In this document: positions 8,106 to 17,894 of the stretch, in pieces
Position numbering within the stretch: position 1 is the first letter of the stretch
Layout: each line of letters starts with the position of its first letter
Source: Paracoccaceae bacterium
GTDB lineage: Bacteria > Pseudomonadota > Alphaproteobacteria > Rhodobacterales > Rhodobacteraceae
Assembly: GCA_019911965.1 (NCBI GenBank)
Contig: JAIOJF010000025.1
Span: 245,935 to 309,934, forward strand
Reading direction: 5' to 3'
Length of the DNA: 64,000 nt
Position numbers and translations under genes: made by a program
The notes under the pieces: model-generated
What the model was told of the DNA's origin: nothing
Databases searched by the model: none
What the model saw: the letters and a program-made list of their open reading frames with translations, nothing else

Positions 8106-9911
8106 ATGTCTGCTTATACTTTCGTTGATCACACCTATGATGTCGTCGTTGTCGGTGCCGGCGGCTCGGGCCTGCGCGCCACGCTGGGGATGGCCGAACA
8201 GGGGTTGAAGACCGCCTGCGTGACCAAGGTGTTCCCGACCCGCAGCCACACGGTTGCCGCGCAGGGGGGCATTGCCGCCTCGCTGGGCAATATGGGGCCG
8301 GATAACTGGCATTGGCACATGTACGACACGGTGAAGGGCAGCGACTGGCTGGGCGATACCGATGCGATGGAATACCTCGCCAAGGAAGCGCCCAAGGCGG
8401 TTTACGAGTTGGAACATTACGGCGTGCCGTTCTCGCGCACCGAAGAAGGCAAGATCTATCAGCGCCCGTTCGGCGGCCACACTACTGAATTTGGCGAAGG
8501 CCCGCCGGTGCAGCGCACCTGCGCCGCCGCCGACCGCACCGGCCACGCGATTTTGCATACGCTGTATGGCCAGTCGCTGAAGAACAATGCCGAGTTCTTC
8601 ATCGAGTATTTCGCGCTTGATCTGATCATGGCCGAGGATGGCACCTGCCAGGGCATCACCGCCTGGAAGCTGGACGACGGCACGATCCATCGCTTCAACG
8701 CCAAGATGGTGGTGCTGGCAACCGGCGGCTATGGCCGGGCCTATTTCAGCGCCACTTCGGCGCATACCTGTACCGGCGATGGCGGCGGCATGGTGGCACG
8801 CGCCGGCTTGCCCCTGCAGGACATGGAATTCGTGCAGTTCCACCCGACCGGCATCTACGGGGCTGGCTGCCTGATTACCGAAGGCGCACGCGGCGAGGGC
8901 GGCTATCTGACCAATTCCGAGGGCGAGCGGTTCATGGAACGCTACGCCCCGACCTACAAGGACCTCGCCCCGCGCGATTACGTGTCACGCTCGATGACGA
9001 TGGAAATCCGCGAAGGGCGCGGCGTGGGGGCCAACAAGGACCACATCTTCCTGCACCTGAACCACCTGCCGCCCGAAGCGCTGCATGAACGGTTGCCGGG
9101 GATTTCGGAAAGCGCGAAGATTTTCGCCGGTGTTGACGTGACGAAAGAGCCGATCCCGGTGCTGCCGACGGTGCATTACAACATGGGCGGCATCCCGACC
9201 AATTACTGGGGCGAGGTGCTGAACCCGTCCAGGGACGATCCGAACGCCGTGGTGCCCGGACTGATGGCGGTGGGCGAGGCGGGCTGTGCCAGCGTGCATG
9301 GCGCGAACCGGCTGGGATCGAACTCGTTGATCGACCTGGTGGTGTTCGGTCGCGCCGCCGCGATCCGCGCCGGTCAGGTGGTGGATGCCGATGCCCCGAA
9401 CCGGGCGCTGAACGAGGCATCCGTTGCCGCCTCGATGGACCGTTTCGATGGCCTGCGCCATGCCGATGGCAAGGTTCCGACGGCAGAATTGCGGCTGGAA
9501 ATGCAGAAGACCATGCAGGAGGACGCGGCGGTGTTCCGCGCCTCGGATTCGCTGGCGCAAGGCGTCAAGCGGATGGATGCGGTGGCCGCCAAGATGGACG
9601 ATCTGAAGGTCACCGACCGTTCGCTGATCTGGAACAGCGATCTGATGGAAACGCTTGAGCTGACCAACCTGATGCCGAACGCACTGGCCACGATGGTCGG
9701 GGCCGAGGCGCGCAAGGAAAGCCGGGGTGCCCATGCGCACGAGGATTTCCCCAAGCGGGATGACAAGAAATGGCGCGTCCACACCATCGCCCGGGTGGCC
9801 GGCAGGAAGGTTACGCTGTCCTATCGCCCGGTGGTTACCGATCCGCTGATCGCACCGGCGGATGGCGGCATTGATCCCAAGCTGATCGCCCCCAAGGCGC
9901 GGACATTCTGA
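8106..9911 (+). CDS. sdhA: Succinate dehydrogenase flavoprotein subunit
   Basis: This 601-residue catalytic subunit oxidises succinate to fumarate. The FAD-binding motif [12 protein letters not shown] is at residues ~13-26, and the His that covalently holds FAD is in [10 protein letters not shown] near residue 45. The substrate-binding and catalytic segment [21 protein letters not shown] and the C-terminal [13 protein letters not shown] are intact. Length is standard. The stop codon overlaps the ATG of the next small gene (TGATG), implying translational coupling. Confidence 0.97.
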   Translation: MSAYTFVDHTYDVVVVGAGGSGLRATLGMAEQGLKTACVTKVFPTRSHTVAAQGGIAASLGNMGPDNWHWHMYDTVKGSDWLGDTDAMEYLAKEAPKAVYELEHYGVPFSRTEEGKIYQRPFGGHTTEFGEGPPVQRTCAAADRTGHAILHTLYGQSLKNNAEFFIEYFALDLIMAEDGTCQGITAWKLDDGTIHRFNAKMVVLATGGYGRAYFSATSAHTCTGDGGGMVARAGLPLQDMEFVQFHPTGIYGAGCLITEGARGEGGYLTNSEGERFMERYAPTYKDLAPRDYVSRSMTMEIREGRGVGANKDHIFLHLNHLPPEALHERLPGISESAKIFAGVDVTKEPIPVLPTVHYNMGGIPTNYWGEVLNPSRDDPNAVVPGLMAVGEAGCASVHGANRLGSNSLIDLVVFGRAAAIRAGQVVDADAPNRALNEASVAASMDRFDGLRHADGKVPTAELRLEMQKTMQEDAAVFRASDSLAQGVKRMDAVAAKMDDLKVTDRSLIWNSDLMETLELTNLMPNALATMVGAEARKESRGAHAHEDFPKRDDKKWRVHTIARVAGRKVTLSYRPVVTDPLIAPADGGIDPKLIAPKARTF

Positions 9912-10228
9912 TGCGATTTGGCCTGGTCCTGTGTCTGGCCCTTTTGTCCGGTTGCGCCACGGTGGACCGGGTGACGACGGACACGACGCGCCGTTCGGCC
10001 AAGGCCGCGATCAATACCGTGGTCGCCGACCGCGCCCCCGGCGTCAATGTCGAGCCGATCAGCGACTGCATCATCGACAATGCCACACGCGGCGAGTTGC
10101 TGGGCATCGCCAGTACGGCAGTAACCGGCATCACCGATACCACGGTTTCGACCATTACCGAAATCGCAGGGCGGCCCAGAACACTGGTCTGCATAACCAA
10201 AACCGGCCTTGGCCACATCACTTTCTAG
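9911..10228 (+). CDS. Small lipoprotein encoded inside the sdh operon
   Basis: This 105-residue product starts on the last base of the sdhA stop codon. The first 17 residues form a lipoprotein signal peptide with lipobox LLSGC, so the mature protein would be lipid-anchored with Cys17 at its N-terminus. The rest is hydrophilic with Thr-rich segments (ITDTTVSTITEIA) and two further Cys. I do not recognise a domain. Position between sdhA and sdhB, with 12 bases to sdhB, argues for co-expression with complex II. I recall small genes at this place in Rhodobacter, but the function is unknown to me. Confidence 0.75.
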   Translation: MRFGLVLCLALLSGCATVDRVTTDTTRRSAKAAINTVVADRAPGVNVEPISDCIIDNATRGELLGIASTAVTGITDTTVSTITEIAGRPRTLVCITKTGLGHITF

Positions 10229-10240
10229 GAGGAGGCTACA

Positions 10241-11020
10241 ATGGTTGAATTCACCCTTCCCAAGAACAGCCGTATCACCATCGGCAAGACCTGGCCGAAA
10301 CCGGCGGGCGCGAAGAATATCCGCACCTTCAGGATCTACCGCTTCGATCCCGACAGCGGCGCGAACCCGCGGCTGGATACCTATTTCGTCGATATGGACG
10401 ATTGCGGGCCGATGATCCTGGACGCGCTGATCAAGATCAAGAACGAGGTCGATCCGACCCTGACCTTCCGCCGTTCCTGCCGCGAAGGCATCTGCGGCTC
10501 CTGTGCGATGAATATCGACGGGATCAACACGCTGGCCTGCATCTACGGCATGGATGAGATCAAGGGCGATGTGAAAATCTACCCGCTGCCGCATATGCCG
10601 GTGGTCAAGGACCTGATCCCGGACCTGACGCATTTCTACGCCCAGCATGCCTCGATCATGCCCTGGCTGGAAACCAGGACCAATCGCCCGGCGGCGGAAT
10701 GGCGGCAATCCATCGAGGATCGCAAGAAGCTGGACGGCCTGTATGAATGCGTGATGTGCGCTTCGTGTTCGACATCATGTCCGAGCTATTGGTGGAATTC
10801 GGATCGCTATCTTGGCCCGGCGGCCCTGTTGCATGCCTATCGCTGGATCATCGACAGCCGGGATGAGGCGACGGGCGAGCGGCTGGACCAGTTGGAAGAC
10901 CCGTTCCGCCTCTATCGCTGTCACACCATCATGAACTGCACCCGCACCTGCCCGAAGGGGTTGAACCCGGCCAAGGCGATTGCCGAAATCAAGAAGCTGA
11001 TGGTCGAACGGCGGGTCTGA
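10241..11020 (+). CDS. sdhB: Succinate dehydrogenase iron-sulfur subunit
   Basis: This 259-residue protein carries electrons from SdhA to the quinone site. The [2Fe-2S] ligands are in CREGICGSC with a following Cys (LAC). The [4Fe-4S] and [3Fe-4S] ligands are in [16 protein letters not shown] and [17 protein letters not shown]. Length and motif order are normal. The start follows AGGAGGCTACA, an excellent ribosome-binding site. Last gene of the operon and convergent with the DUF3108 gene. Confidence 0.97.
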   Translation: MVEFTLPKNSRITIGKTWPKPAGAKNIRTFRIYRFDPDSGANPRLDTYFVDMDDCGPMILDALIKIKNEVDPTLTFRRSCREGICGSCAMNIDGINTLACIYGMDEIKGDVKIYPLPHMPVVKDLIPDLTHFYAQHASIMPWLETRTNRPAAEWRQSIEDRKKLDGLYECVMCASCSTSCPSYWWNSDRYLGPAALLHAYRWIIDSRDEATGERLDQLEDPFRLYRCHTIMNCTRTCPKGLNPAKAIAEIKKLMVERRV

Positions 11021-11032
11021 CCGCTACGGGCC

Positions 11033-11740
11033 CTAGCGCGACAATTCCACCACGTTGTCGGCCGAGGTGAACCAGGCGCGGTCCAGCCACAGGCCCTCAT
11101 CGGTGCGGCGGTAATCCAGTTTCACGCTGAAGCTGCGGAAACCCCTGCGCAGGGAATGGTCCGGGCCTGCGGTGATGCGATAGGTTCCCGCGCAGATCAG
11201 CCGCCCTGTCGCGCCCGGCTCTGCCCGCAATTCAATCCGCGTCATGCGCCGCCCGTCATACAGATCGCGCGGCTCGGGGCAGGAATTGTCGGGCGGGCGG
11301 AACAGCATCGCCAGATAGCTGAGCGAATCGATTCGCCCGGCGGGCACGCTTGCTGGGTCGGACAGGTCCGTGCGGTCCCGCGCGGGCGAGATATCCACCG
11401 ATAGCGGCTTTCCGTCCGGCGCGAAGCTCACCCGCACCTCGCGGTTCTTGAAAATCCGCTCGGACGTGGCGGCAAAGGCCGACGGGATCAGCCGCCCGCC
11501 TTCGCCAATCTGCCCCTCGGACCAGCCCGCATATTGCGAGCGGGTGAGAAAGCCGAAAATCCCGGTGGCCTGGCTGGCCACGCCAAAGCGGTAGCGCCCG
11601 CCAGCCTCGGCATAGTCCAGCGCCATGTCGCCAAAGCGGAAACCGTTCGCGGTGATGGCGAATACCGCCTTGTCGCTTGTATCCGCCAACAGTGGCGCGG
11701 GCAGCAGCAACAGGCACAGCATGAGGGCGAAAGGGCGCAT
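11033..11740 (-). CDS. Secreted DUF3108-family protein
   Basis: This 235-residue protein has a signal peptide (MRPFALMLCLLLLPAPLLA) and a mature region beginning with the pattern AVFAITANGFRFGDMALDY, typical of DUF3108 proteins. The N-terminal extension in the same frame is unlike a signal sequence, so the ATG at MRPFALM is preferred. Family function is unknown; most members look periplasmic or outer-membrane-associated. It lies downstream of the aldo/keto reductase on the same strand. Confidence 0.75.
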   Translation of the reverse strand: MRPFALMLCLLLLPAPLLADTSDKAVFAITANGFRFGDMALDYAEAGGRYRFGVASQATGIFGFLTRSQYAGWSEGQIGEGGRLIPSAFAATSERIFKNREVRVSFAPDGKPLSVDISPARDRTDLSDPASVPAGRIDSLSYLAMLFRPPDNSCPEPRDLYDGRRMTRIELRAEPGATGRLICAGTYRITAGPDHSLRRGFRSFSVKLDYRRTDEGLWLDRAWFTSADNVVELSR

Positions 11741-11784
11741 TTGAAAAAGCCTGAAAGGGTCGGCATGCCAACCCGGGAGAATGC

Positions 11785-12771
11785 CTAGCAATAGCGTTCC
11801 ACGCCGATCACCTGGGCATCGGAATAGCGGTCGCCATGCGCCCAGCCGGTGGGCAGCAGGCGGGCGATCTCGGCGCGGTCATCTTCGCTGAAGGCAATCT
11901 CGCAGGCCCCGGCCCATTCGCTCAAATGCGCGGCACTTCTGGTGCCGGGGATCGGGATCAGGTGGTCGCCCTGATCCAGTATCCATGCCAGCGCGGCGGC
12001 GGATGTTGTCCATCCCCGCGCATGGGCGAAGTCGCGGAAGGCGGCGATGGCGGTGGCATTGTAGCTGAAATTCGGCTCGGTAAACCGCGGCTGGTTGCGG
12101 CGGAAATCGGCCTCAAGGAAGGTCTCGGGGTCCAGCCGCGCCTCACCAAACATGCCCCGCGCCAGTGGCGAGAACGGCACGAAGGTGGTGCCAAGCTCCC
12201 GGCAGGCCTGGATCAGCCCCAGTTCGGGATAGCGCGTCCACAGCGAATATTCGTTCTGCACCGCCGCCACGGGTGCCACGGTCGCGGCGCGGCGCAGCGA
12301 TGATGGCGCGATCTCGGAATAGCCGAAGCCGCCGATCAGCCCTTCGCGGCGGAACCCTTCCAGCGTTTCGGTGACGGTTTCGATCGGGATCGACCAGTCG
12401 CGGCGGTGGATGTAGTAAAGCGCCACCTTGTCCACCCCCAGCCGCGTCAGCGAGCCTTCCAATGAGCGGCGCAGATAGGGTTCGGAATTGTCGTTCTCGC
12501 CACGCTTGCCGCCGATCACGATGCCGCCCTTGGTGGCGATATGGAAGCGATGGCCGCGATCCTTCTGCCAATCGCCGATGATCTGTTCCGACAATCCGCG
12601 CCCGTACATCTCGGCGGTATCAAGGAAGGTGATCCCGTGATCACGCGCGGCATCGAGGCAGGCGAAACTCTCATCGCGATCCGTGGGGCCGTAGAACCCC
12701 GCGAACGACATGCAGCCAAGCGAGAGTTTCGAGACCTCGGGGCCGTTCTGCCCAAGCCTTGTGAATTTCAT
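11785..12771 (-). CDS. Aldo/keto reductase
   Basis: This 328-residue TIM-barrel oxidoreductase uses NADPH to reduce carbonyl substrates. The family's catalytic set is visible: Asp and Tyr in TFLDTAEMYGRGLSE near residues 50-58, and the Lys in HIATKGG. The C-terminal coenzyme motif IPIPGTRSAAHL is present. It resembles the YakC/pyridoxal reductase-like group of the superfamily. Substrate unknown. It is followed by the DUF3108 gene and preceded by deoD, all leftward. Confidence 0.9.
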   Translation of the reverse strand: MKFTRLGQNGPEVSKLSLGCMSFAGFYGPTDRDESFACLDAARDHGITFLDTAEMYGRGLSEQIIGDWQKDRGHRFHIATKGGIVIGGKRGENDNSEPYLRRSLEGSLTRLGVDKVALYYIHRRDWSIPIETVTETLEGFRREGLIGGFGYSEIAPSSLRRAATVAPVAAVQNEYSLWTRYPELGLIQACRELGTTFVPFSPLARGMFGEARLDPETFLEADFRRNQPRFTEPNFSYNATAIAAFRDFAHARGWTTSAAALAWILDQGDHLIPIPGTRSAAHLSEWAGACEIAFSEDDRAEIARLLPTGWAHGDRYSDAQVIGVERYC

Positions 12772-12789
12772 ATCCCTGCCTCCGGTTTG

Positions 12790-13494
12790 TCAGGCAAATG
12801 CCGCTTCCAGCGCGATTTCCACCATGTCGCCAAAGCTGCGCTCGCGGTCGGATGCGGGCAGCGATTCGCCGGTGCCGAGATGGTCGGATATCGTCAGCAC
12901 CGCCAAGGCGCGGCAATCGTGGCGGGCGGCGAGGGTGTATAATTCCGCCGCCTCCATCTCGACCGCCAGGATGCCGTGGCGGATCATCTGCTGGTGCAAG
13001 TCGGGGCGTTCATCGTAGAACGTGTCGGAAGAATAGATGCCTCCGACATGCGTCGTGACCGCCCGCTTCGCCGCCGCCGCCGCTGCCGCGCGCAGCAATG
13101 ACCAGTCGGCGGCAGGGGCGTAGTTGATTTCCTTGAGGGTCGAGCGCGAGGGATTGCCGATCGTGGTCGCGGTCATCGCCAGTACCACATCGCGGATGCC
13201 GACCTGCGAGGCCATCCCCCCGGCCGAGCCGATGCGGATCAGCGTTTTCGCGCCATAATCGCGGATCAGTTCGTTGACGTAGATCGACAGGCTTGGCATC
13301 CCCATGCCGGTGCCGTGGATGGTGACCGGATGGCCCTTCCACTTGCCGGTAAAACCCAGCATGCCGCGCACCTGATTGATGCAGACGGCTTCGTCCAGAA
13401 AGGTCTCCGCCGCCCACCGCGCGCGATAGGGATCGCCAGGCAGCAGGACGGTTTCGGCAATCTCGCCGGGTTGGGCACCGATATGGGGGGTCAT
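12790..13494 (-). CDS. deoD: Purine-nucleoside phosphorylase DeoD
   Basis: This 234-residue enzyme cleaves purine ribo- and deoxyribonucleosides with phosphate, giving free base and (deoxy)ribose 1-phosphate. The start [25 protein letters not shown] and the segments RIGSAGG and [13 protein letters not shown] are diagnostic of the hexameric bacterial PNP. Seventeen further in-frame codons upstream are not conserved in look, so I use the ATG of MTPHIG. Neighbouring DeoR-type regulator may control it. Confidence 0.94.
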   Translation of the reverse strand: MTPHIGAQPGEIAETVLLPGDPYRARWAAETFLDEAVCINQVRGMLGFTGKWKGHPVTIHGTGMGMPSLSIYVNELIRDYGAKTLIRIGSAGGMASQVGIRDVVLAMTATTIGNPSRSTLKEINYAPAADWSLLRAAAAAAAKRAVTTHVGGIYSSDTFYDERPDLHQQMIRHGILAVEMEAAELYTLAARHDCRALAVLTISDHLGTGESLPASDRERSFGDMVEIALEAAFA

Positions 13495-13585
13495 GCGTGG
13501 CTCCGGTTGTCTGGTCAGGCGGCGACTGTGCCAAAGCTGGCGCATGGGCGCAAGCCATGCAGCCCATTCGCTGGCAGTTCGGGTG

Positions 13586-14341
13586 TCAGGCCAGGATCAG
13601 CGGCAGGCCGATCCGCGCCAGCATTGCCTGTTCCTCCGGCCCCGGTGCGCGATCCGCGATCACGCCGCTGGCGGTTTCGGGGTGTTTCCAGCGCAGATGC
13701 GCGGGCCGGCCGAACTTGCCGTGATCGGCCAGGAAATAGCAGCCTGTCGCGGCGTTGCGCATGGTGTTGCGCAAGGCAAAGCCGTCTCGGTCGAAATCGG
13801 TCAGGCCCTGCGCGGCGCTGAGGCCACCGAGGCTGATGAAGGCCAGATCGACATTATAGGTGGCCATCATCTCCACCGCATCCGGCCCTGTGGTCTTGTT
13901 CTCGTCCGGCGCATAGCTGCCGCCAAGCAGCACCACCTCGGCGCTGGTGGCGAGTTCCTGGGCGATGGCGATGTCATTGGTCCAGACCTGCAAGCCGGAC
14001 CGCGCCCGCAATTCCCGCGCCAGTGCCAGCGTGGTCGAGCCGCAATCGAGCGCCAGCCGCGCCCCGTCCGGCACCAGCGCCACGGCGCGGCGTGCGATCA
14101 TGGTCTTGCCTTCGATATTGGTGGCCAGCCTCGCCTGCAGATCCGGCTCCAGCAGCCCGCTGCGCACCGCCCCGCCATAGACCAGCCGCAACAGCCCGCG
14201 ATTCGCCAGATAGGCCAGGTCCTTGCGGATGGTCTCGCGGGTGACGCCGAGGCTGGCGGCAAGCTGCACGGTGCGCGCGGATTCCTCGGCCTCCAGATGG
14301 TCAAGGATCGCGCGGTGGCGCTGGATCGGCAGATCGGTCAT
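13586..14341 (-). CDS. DeoR/GlpR-family transcriptional regulator
   Basis: This 251-residue repressor-type protein has a winged helix at residues ~6-57 ([34 protein letters not shown]) and a C-terminal DeoR sugar-phosphate-sensing domain ([32 protein letters not shown]). Such proteins are released from DNA by phosphorylated sugars. It sits about 90 bases upstream of deoD on the same strand and is divergent from the oxidoreductase at 14467, so it could act on either. Confidence 0.88.
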   Translation of the reverse strand: MTDLPIQRHRAILDHLEAEESARTVQLAASLGVTRETIRKDLAYLANRGLLRLVYGGAVRSGLLEPDLQARLATNIEGKTMIARRAVALVPDGARLALDCGSTTLALARELRARSGLQVWTNDIAIAQELATSAEVVLLGGSYAPDENKTTGPDAVEMMATYNVDLAFISLGGLSAAQGLTDFDRDGFALRNTMRNAATGCYFLADHGKFGRPAHLRWKHPETASGVIADRAPGPEEQAMLARIGLPLILA

Positions 14342-14362
14342 CGGCGGCCCCGGTTATTGCCG

Positions 14363-14420
14363 CTTATGGATGCCACAGAATTTTCGATATGCCAATAAGA
14401 TAAAAAAACTTCCAACTTAT
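14363..14420. promoter_or_regulatory. ATAAG/CTTAT half-sites in divergent promoter region
   Basis: Between the DeoR-type gene and the first oxidoreductase gene lie CTTAT (14363-14367), ATAAG (14395-14399) and CTTAT (14416-14420). The word ATAAGATAAA at 14395-14404 recurs exactly before phnS at 25851. A perfect ATAAG-N5-CTTAT dyad lies between the LysR and mttB genes at 31168. I infer a shared operator, most simply for the LysR protein encoded at 30268-31158. Confidence 0.4.
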
Positions 14421-14466
14421 GCCAAGTGGCGATACTCCTGAAGAAACCGCGAAAAGGGGGATTCCC

Positions 14467-16884
14467 ATGACTGCCAAGACCTTGCCCAGCCACGCCCGTG
14501 TCGTGATCGTCGGAGGCGGCATTGTCGGCGTGTCCACCGCCTATCACCTGACCAGGCTGGGGATTGCCGATGTCGTGTTGCTGGAACAGGGACAGCTTTC
14601 CTCGGGCACGACATGGCATGCGGCGGGGCTGGTGGGGCAGTTGCGCGGGCATTCGGTGATGACACGGCTGATCCAGTATTCCACCAGGTTGTATTCCGAA
14701 CTGCATCAGGAAACCGGGCTGGAAACCGGCTGGAAGCAATGCGGCTCGATGTCGGTGGCGCGCACGGATGAGCGGATGACGCTGCTGCGCCGCACCATCG
14801 CCTCGGCCCGCTCGCAAGGGGTCGAGGTGCAGGAACTGACCCCGGCCGAGGCGGGCGAGATGTGGCCGCCGATGCGCATTGACGATCTGAAAGGCGCGAT
14901 CTGGCTGCCCGGCGATGGCAAGGCCAACCCGACCGACCTGACGCAATCGCTGGCCAAGGGCGCGCGAACACATGGCGCGCGGATTTTCGAGGGGGTGCGG
15001 GTGACCGGCATCAGCCAGAAGGATGGTCGCGTGACCGGGGTTCAGACCGCCGATGGCGACATCACCGCCGAGATCGTGGTGAACTGCGCCGGCCAATGGG
15101 CACGCAAGCTGGGGCTGATGTGCGGCGTCAGCGTGCCGATGCATTCCGCCGAGCATATGTATATCGTGACCGGCCCGGTGCCGGGCGTGCATCCCGACCT
15201 GCCGGTGATGCGCGATCCCGACGGTTACATCTATTTCAAGGAGGAGGTCGGCGGCCTCTGCATGGGCGGGTTCGAGCCGGTGGCAAAGCCCTGGGGCATG
15301 TCCGGCATCCCCGACGATTTCGCCTTTCAACTGCTGGAAGACGATTGGGACCAGTTCGAGGTTCTGATGGAAAACGCCCTGATCCGGGTGCCGGAACTGG
15401 ACAAGGCCGAGGTGAAGAAATTCCTGAACGGGCCGGAAAGCTTCACGCCCGACAATAACTTCCTGCTGGGCGAAGCGCCGGAGCTGAAGGGGTTTTACGT
15501 CGGGGCCGGGTTCAACTCGATGGGGATTGCAAGTGCCGGCGGGGCCGGGCGTGCGCTGGCGGAATGGATCGTCGAAGGCGCGCCCACGATGGATCTGTGG
15601 CCGGTCGATATCCGCCGCTTTGCCGGGTTCAACAACAACCCGACCTGGCTGCATGACCGGGTGAAGGAAACGCTGGGGATGCACTACACCATGCCCTGGC
15701 CGAACCTGGAACTGGACAGCGCGCGCCCCTTCCGCCGCTCGCCGCTTTACGATCGCCTGAACGCCATCGGCGCAGTCTGGGGCAGCAAGATGGGCTGGGA
15801 GCGGGCGAATTACTTTGCCCGCAACGATGCCGAACGCAGTATCAAATATTCCTTTGGCCGCCAGAACTGGCACGACGCGGCAGCGGCAGAGCATCTTGCC
15901 ACCCGCAAAGGCGCGGCGCTGTTTGACCTGTCGTCCTTCGCCAAGCTGATGGTCGAGGGGCGCGATGCGCTGGCGGTTCTGAACCGGATCTGCGCCGCCA
16001 ATCTGGACCGCGCCATCGGCACATCGGTCTATACCGGCATGCTGAATGCACGAGGCGGTTATGAAAGCGATCTGACGGTGTTCCGGCTGGCCGAGACGCG
16101 GTTCATGGTGGTCACCGGTTCGGCGCAGGCGGTGCATGATGCCGACTGGATCCGGCAGAACACGCCGGAGGATGCGCATGTCTTCGTGTCCGATGTCACC
16201 AATGCCTGGTCGGTTCTGGCGGTGATGGGGCCGGATGCGCCTGGCTTGCTGCAAGGCCTGTCGCGGGCCGATCTGTCGGATGCAGGCCACCCTGCCGCGA
16301 CAGTGCGCGAGATTGATCTTGGCTATGCGACCGTGCTGGCCAACCGGATGAGCTATGCCGGTGAGGCCGGGTTTGAATTGTTCGTGCCGGTGGAGTTTAC
16401 CCAAGGGGTGTACGATGCGCTGCTGGCGGCGGGGGCACTGACCCATGCGGGATATTACGCGCTGGACAGCCTGCGGCTGGAAAAGGGCTTCCGCGCCTGG
16501 GGGCGGGAATTGACCCCGGACATCACGCCGTTCGAGGCCGGGCTTGGCTTTGCCGTCGATTTCGACAAGCCGGGCGGATTTATCGGGCGCGAGGCATTGC
16601 TGGCGCGGCGCGGGCAGAACCTGCACCAGCGCATCGCGCAATTCAGCGTCGATGATCCCACGCCGCAGCTATGGGGCGGCGAATTGCTGCTGCGCAACGG
16701 ATTGCCTGTGGGCAAGGTTATGTCGGCGGCGCATGGCCACAGCATCGGGCGGCCGATCACTCTGTGCCGGATCGAGGATGCCGCGAACGCGATCAGCCGC
16801 GATTATCTGGCAGACGGGACGTTCGAGATTGATCTTGCGGGCAAACGCTATGCCGCGACATGGCATGCAAGGCCGCCGGTTTAG
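14467..16884 (+). CDS. Dimethylglycine/sarcosine dehydrogenase-like FAD-GcvT oxidoreductase
   Basis: This 805-residue cytosolic protein has an N-terminal FAD-binding DAO domain (VVIVGGGIVGVSTAYHL, residues ~12-30). TTWHAAGL contains the His that carries covalent FAD in dimethylglycine dehydrogenase. The C-terminal half is GcvT-like with the folate-binding aminomethyltransferase fold. Family members oxidatively demethylate N-methyl amino compounds and pass the one-carbon unit to tetrahydrofolate. I start at MTAKTL, which follows AAAAGGGGG. The stop overlaps that of the convergent LysR gene. Substrate is not evident; the phosphonate context raises N-methylated aminophosphonates as a candidate. 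Confidence 0.85.
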   Translation: MTAKTLPSHARVVIVGGGIVGVSTAYHLTRLGIADVVLLEQGQLSSGTTWHAAGLVGQLRGHSVMTRLIQYSTRLYSELHQETGLETGWKQCGSMSVARTDERMTLLRRTIASARSQGVEVQELTPAEAGEMWPPMRIDDLKGAIWLPGDGKANPTDLTQSLAKGARTHGARIFEGVRVTGISQKDGRVTGVQTADGDITAEIVVNCAGQWARKLGLMCGVSVPMHSAEHMYIVTGPVPGVHPDLPVMRDPDGYIYFKEEVGGLCMGGFEPVAKPWGMSGIPDDFAFQLLEDDWDQFEVLMENALIRVPELDKAEVKKFLNGPESFTPDNNFLLGEAPELKGFYVGAGFNSMGIASAGGAGRALAEWIVEGAPTMDLWPVDIRRFAGFNNNPTWLHDRVKETLGMHYTMPWPNLELDSARPFRRSPLYDRLNAIGAVWGSKMGWERANYFARNDAERSIKYSFGRQNWHDAAAAEHLATRKGAALFDLSSFAKLMVEGRDALAVLNRICAANLDRAIGTSVYTGMLNARGGYESDLTVFRLAETRFMVVTGSAQAVHDADWIRQNTPEDAHVFVSDVTNAWSVLAVMGPDAPGLLQGLSRADLSDAGHPAATVREIDLGYATVLANRMSYAGEAGFELFVPVEFTQGVYDALLAAGALTHAGYYALDSLRLEKGFRAWGRELTPDITPFEAGLGFAVDFDKPGGFIGREALLARRGQNLHQRIAQFSVDDPTPQLWGGELLLRNGLPVGKVMSAAHGHSIGRPITLCRIEDAANAISRDYLADGTFEIDLAGKRYAATWHARPPV

Positions 16885-17765
16885 GGGGTTGCCCCCTCGG
16901 CGGCCAGCGCCTCGGCGATGGCCAGAAAGGCGCTGACCAGTTTGCCGCCGCGGCGTTCGCGCAGGCAGATCAGGGTTTCGTCCATCATCATGTTCGCCTC
17001 GTCGTCCAGCGGGATGCGCACAAGGCGCGGGTCGTCGCCGAACTCCGCTGCCGATACGAAGCCGACGCCAACGCCCGAGGCAACGATCTCGCGCACCGCT
17101 TCGCGCCCTTCGGCGATGATCGACGGCGTGAAGGTGAAATTGCGGGCCGCCGCGGCTTCCTCGAACTTGCGGCGTGTGCGTGATCCGGCTTCGCGCATCA
17201 CCAAAGGCAGGCCGGCCAGGTCCTGGAACCCCAGCGAGGCGCGTCTGGCGATCGGATGGCCAAGTGCGACAAAGGCGGAAATCGGGGTGGAGTTCAGCGC
17301 CACCGTCTCGAAATCGCCCGCCGGGGGCAGATCGCCCAGAATGCCGATATCGGCCTCGTAGCTCAGCAGGCTTTCGGTCACGGTTTCGGTATTGCCGTGG
17401 CTGATGGTGATGCCGACGCCGGGATATTCCTGCCGGAAGCGGGCAAGGATTTTCAGCATGTGCAGGGCGCTGTCGGCGACGATATGCAAATTGCCCGAGC
17501 GCGTGGCGCGGCTTTCGCTCAGCAATTCGCGGGCCTGATCCTCGCTGTCGAACAGGCGCCGCGTGATCTCCAGCAGCTTCTCGCCGGTGGGCGTTACCGT
17601 GACCTGCTTCTTGTGGCGGTTGAACAGAAGGATGTCGTATTCGGCCTCCAGCTTGCGCACCTGATCCGAGATGGCCGGCTGCGTCAGGAAAAGCTGTTCG
17701 GCAGCGCGTGAGAACCCGCCGCTGATCGCGACATGGTGAAAGGCGCGAAGCTGGACATAGCGCAT
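16881..17765 (-). CDS. LysR regulator, phosphonate-catabolism type
   Basis: This 294-residue regulator has an N-terminal winged helix (residues 1-60, FSRAAEQLFLTQPAISDQVRKLE) and a LysR effector domain from ~90. It resembles the LysR proteins tied to 2-aminoethylphosphonate catabolism. It is transcribed away from the Na/Pi cotransporter and, beyond it, phnW. A much longer upstream frame runs antisense through the cotransporter and is not coding. Likely activator of the phn genes in response to AEP or a product; the effector is inferred, not shown. Confidence 0.85.
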   Translation of the reverse strand: MRYVQLRAFHHVAISGGFSRAAEQLFLTQPAISDQVRKLEAEYDILLFNRHKKQVTVTPTGEKLLEITRRLFDSEDQARELLSESRATRSGNLHIVADSALHMLKILARFRQEYPGVGITISHGNTETVTESLLSYEADIGILGDLPPAGDFETVALNSTPISAFVALGHPIARRASLGFQDLAGLPLVMREAGSRTRRKFEEAAAARNFTFTPSIIAEGREAVREIVASGVGVGFVSAAEFGDDPRLVRIPLDDEANMMMDETLICLRERRGGKLVSAFLAIAEALAAEGATP

Positions 17766-17809
17766 GATCTCTTGCCCTTCATCGGGTGAAGTAATACCAG
17801 CATCAGAAC

Positions 17810-17818
17810 TAACGATTT
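17810..17818. promoter_or_regulatory. TAACGATTT word before Na/Pi cotransporter
   Basis: The nonamer TAACGATTT lies in the gap between the divergent LysR and cotransporter genes and recurs upstream of phnW at 19592-19600. In both places a TATG follows within about ten bases. It is a candidate half-site for the adjacent LysR regulator. Confidence 0.4.
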
Positions 17819-17894
17819 GATCTATGCACCGCAAGCGTGCTTCATGGATACCCGCGCCCGGCATTCGCCGCGCCGTGAAATACAAGGACCGCAC

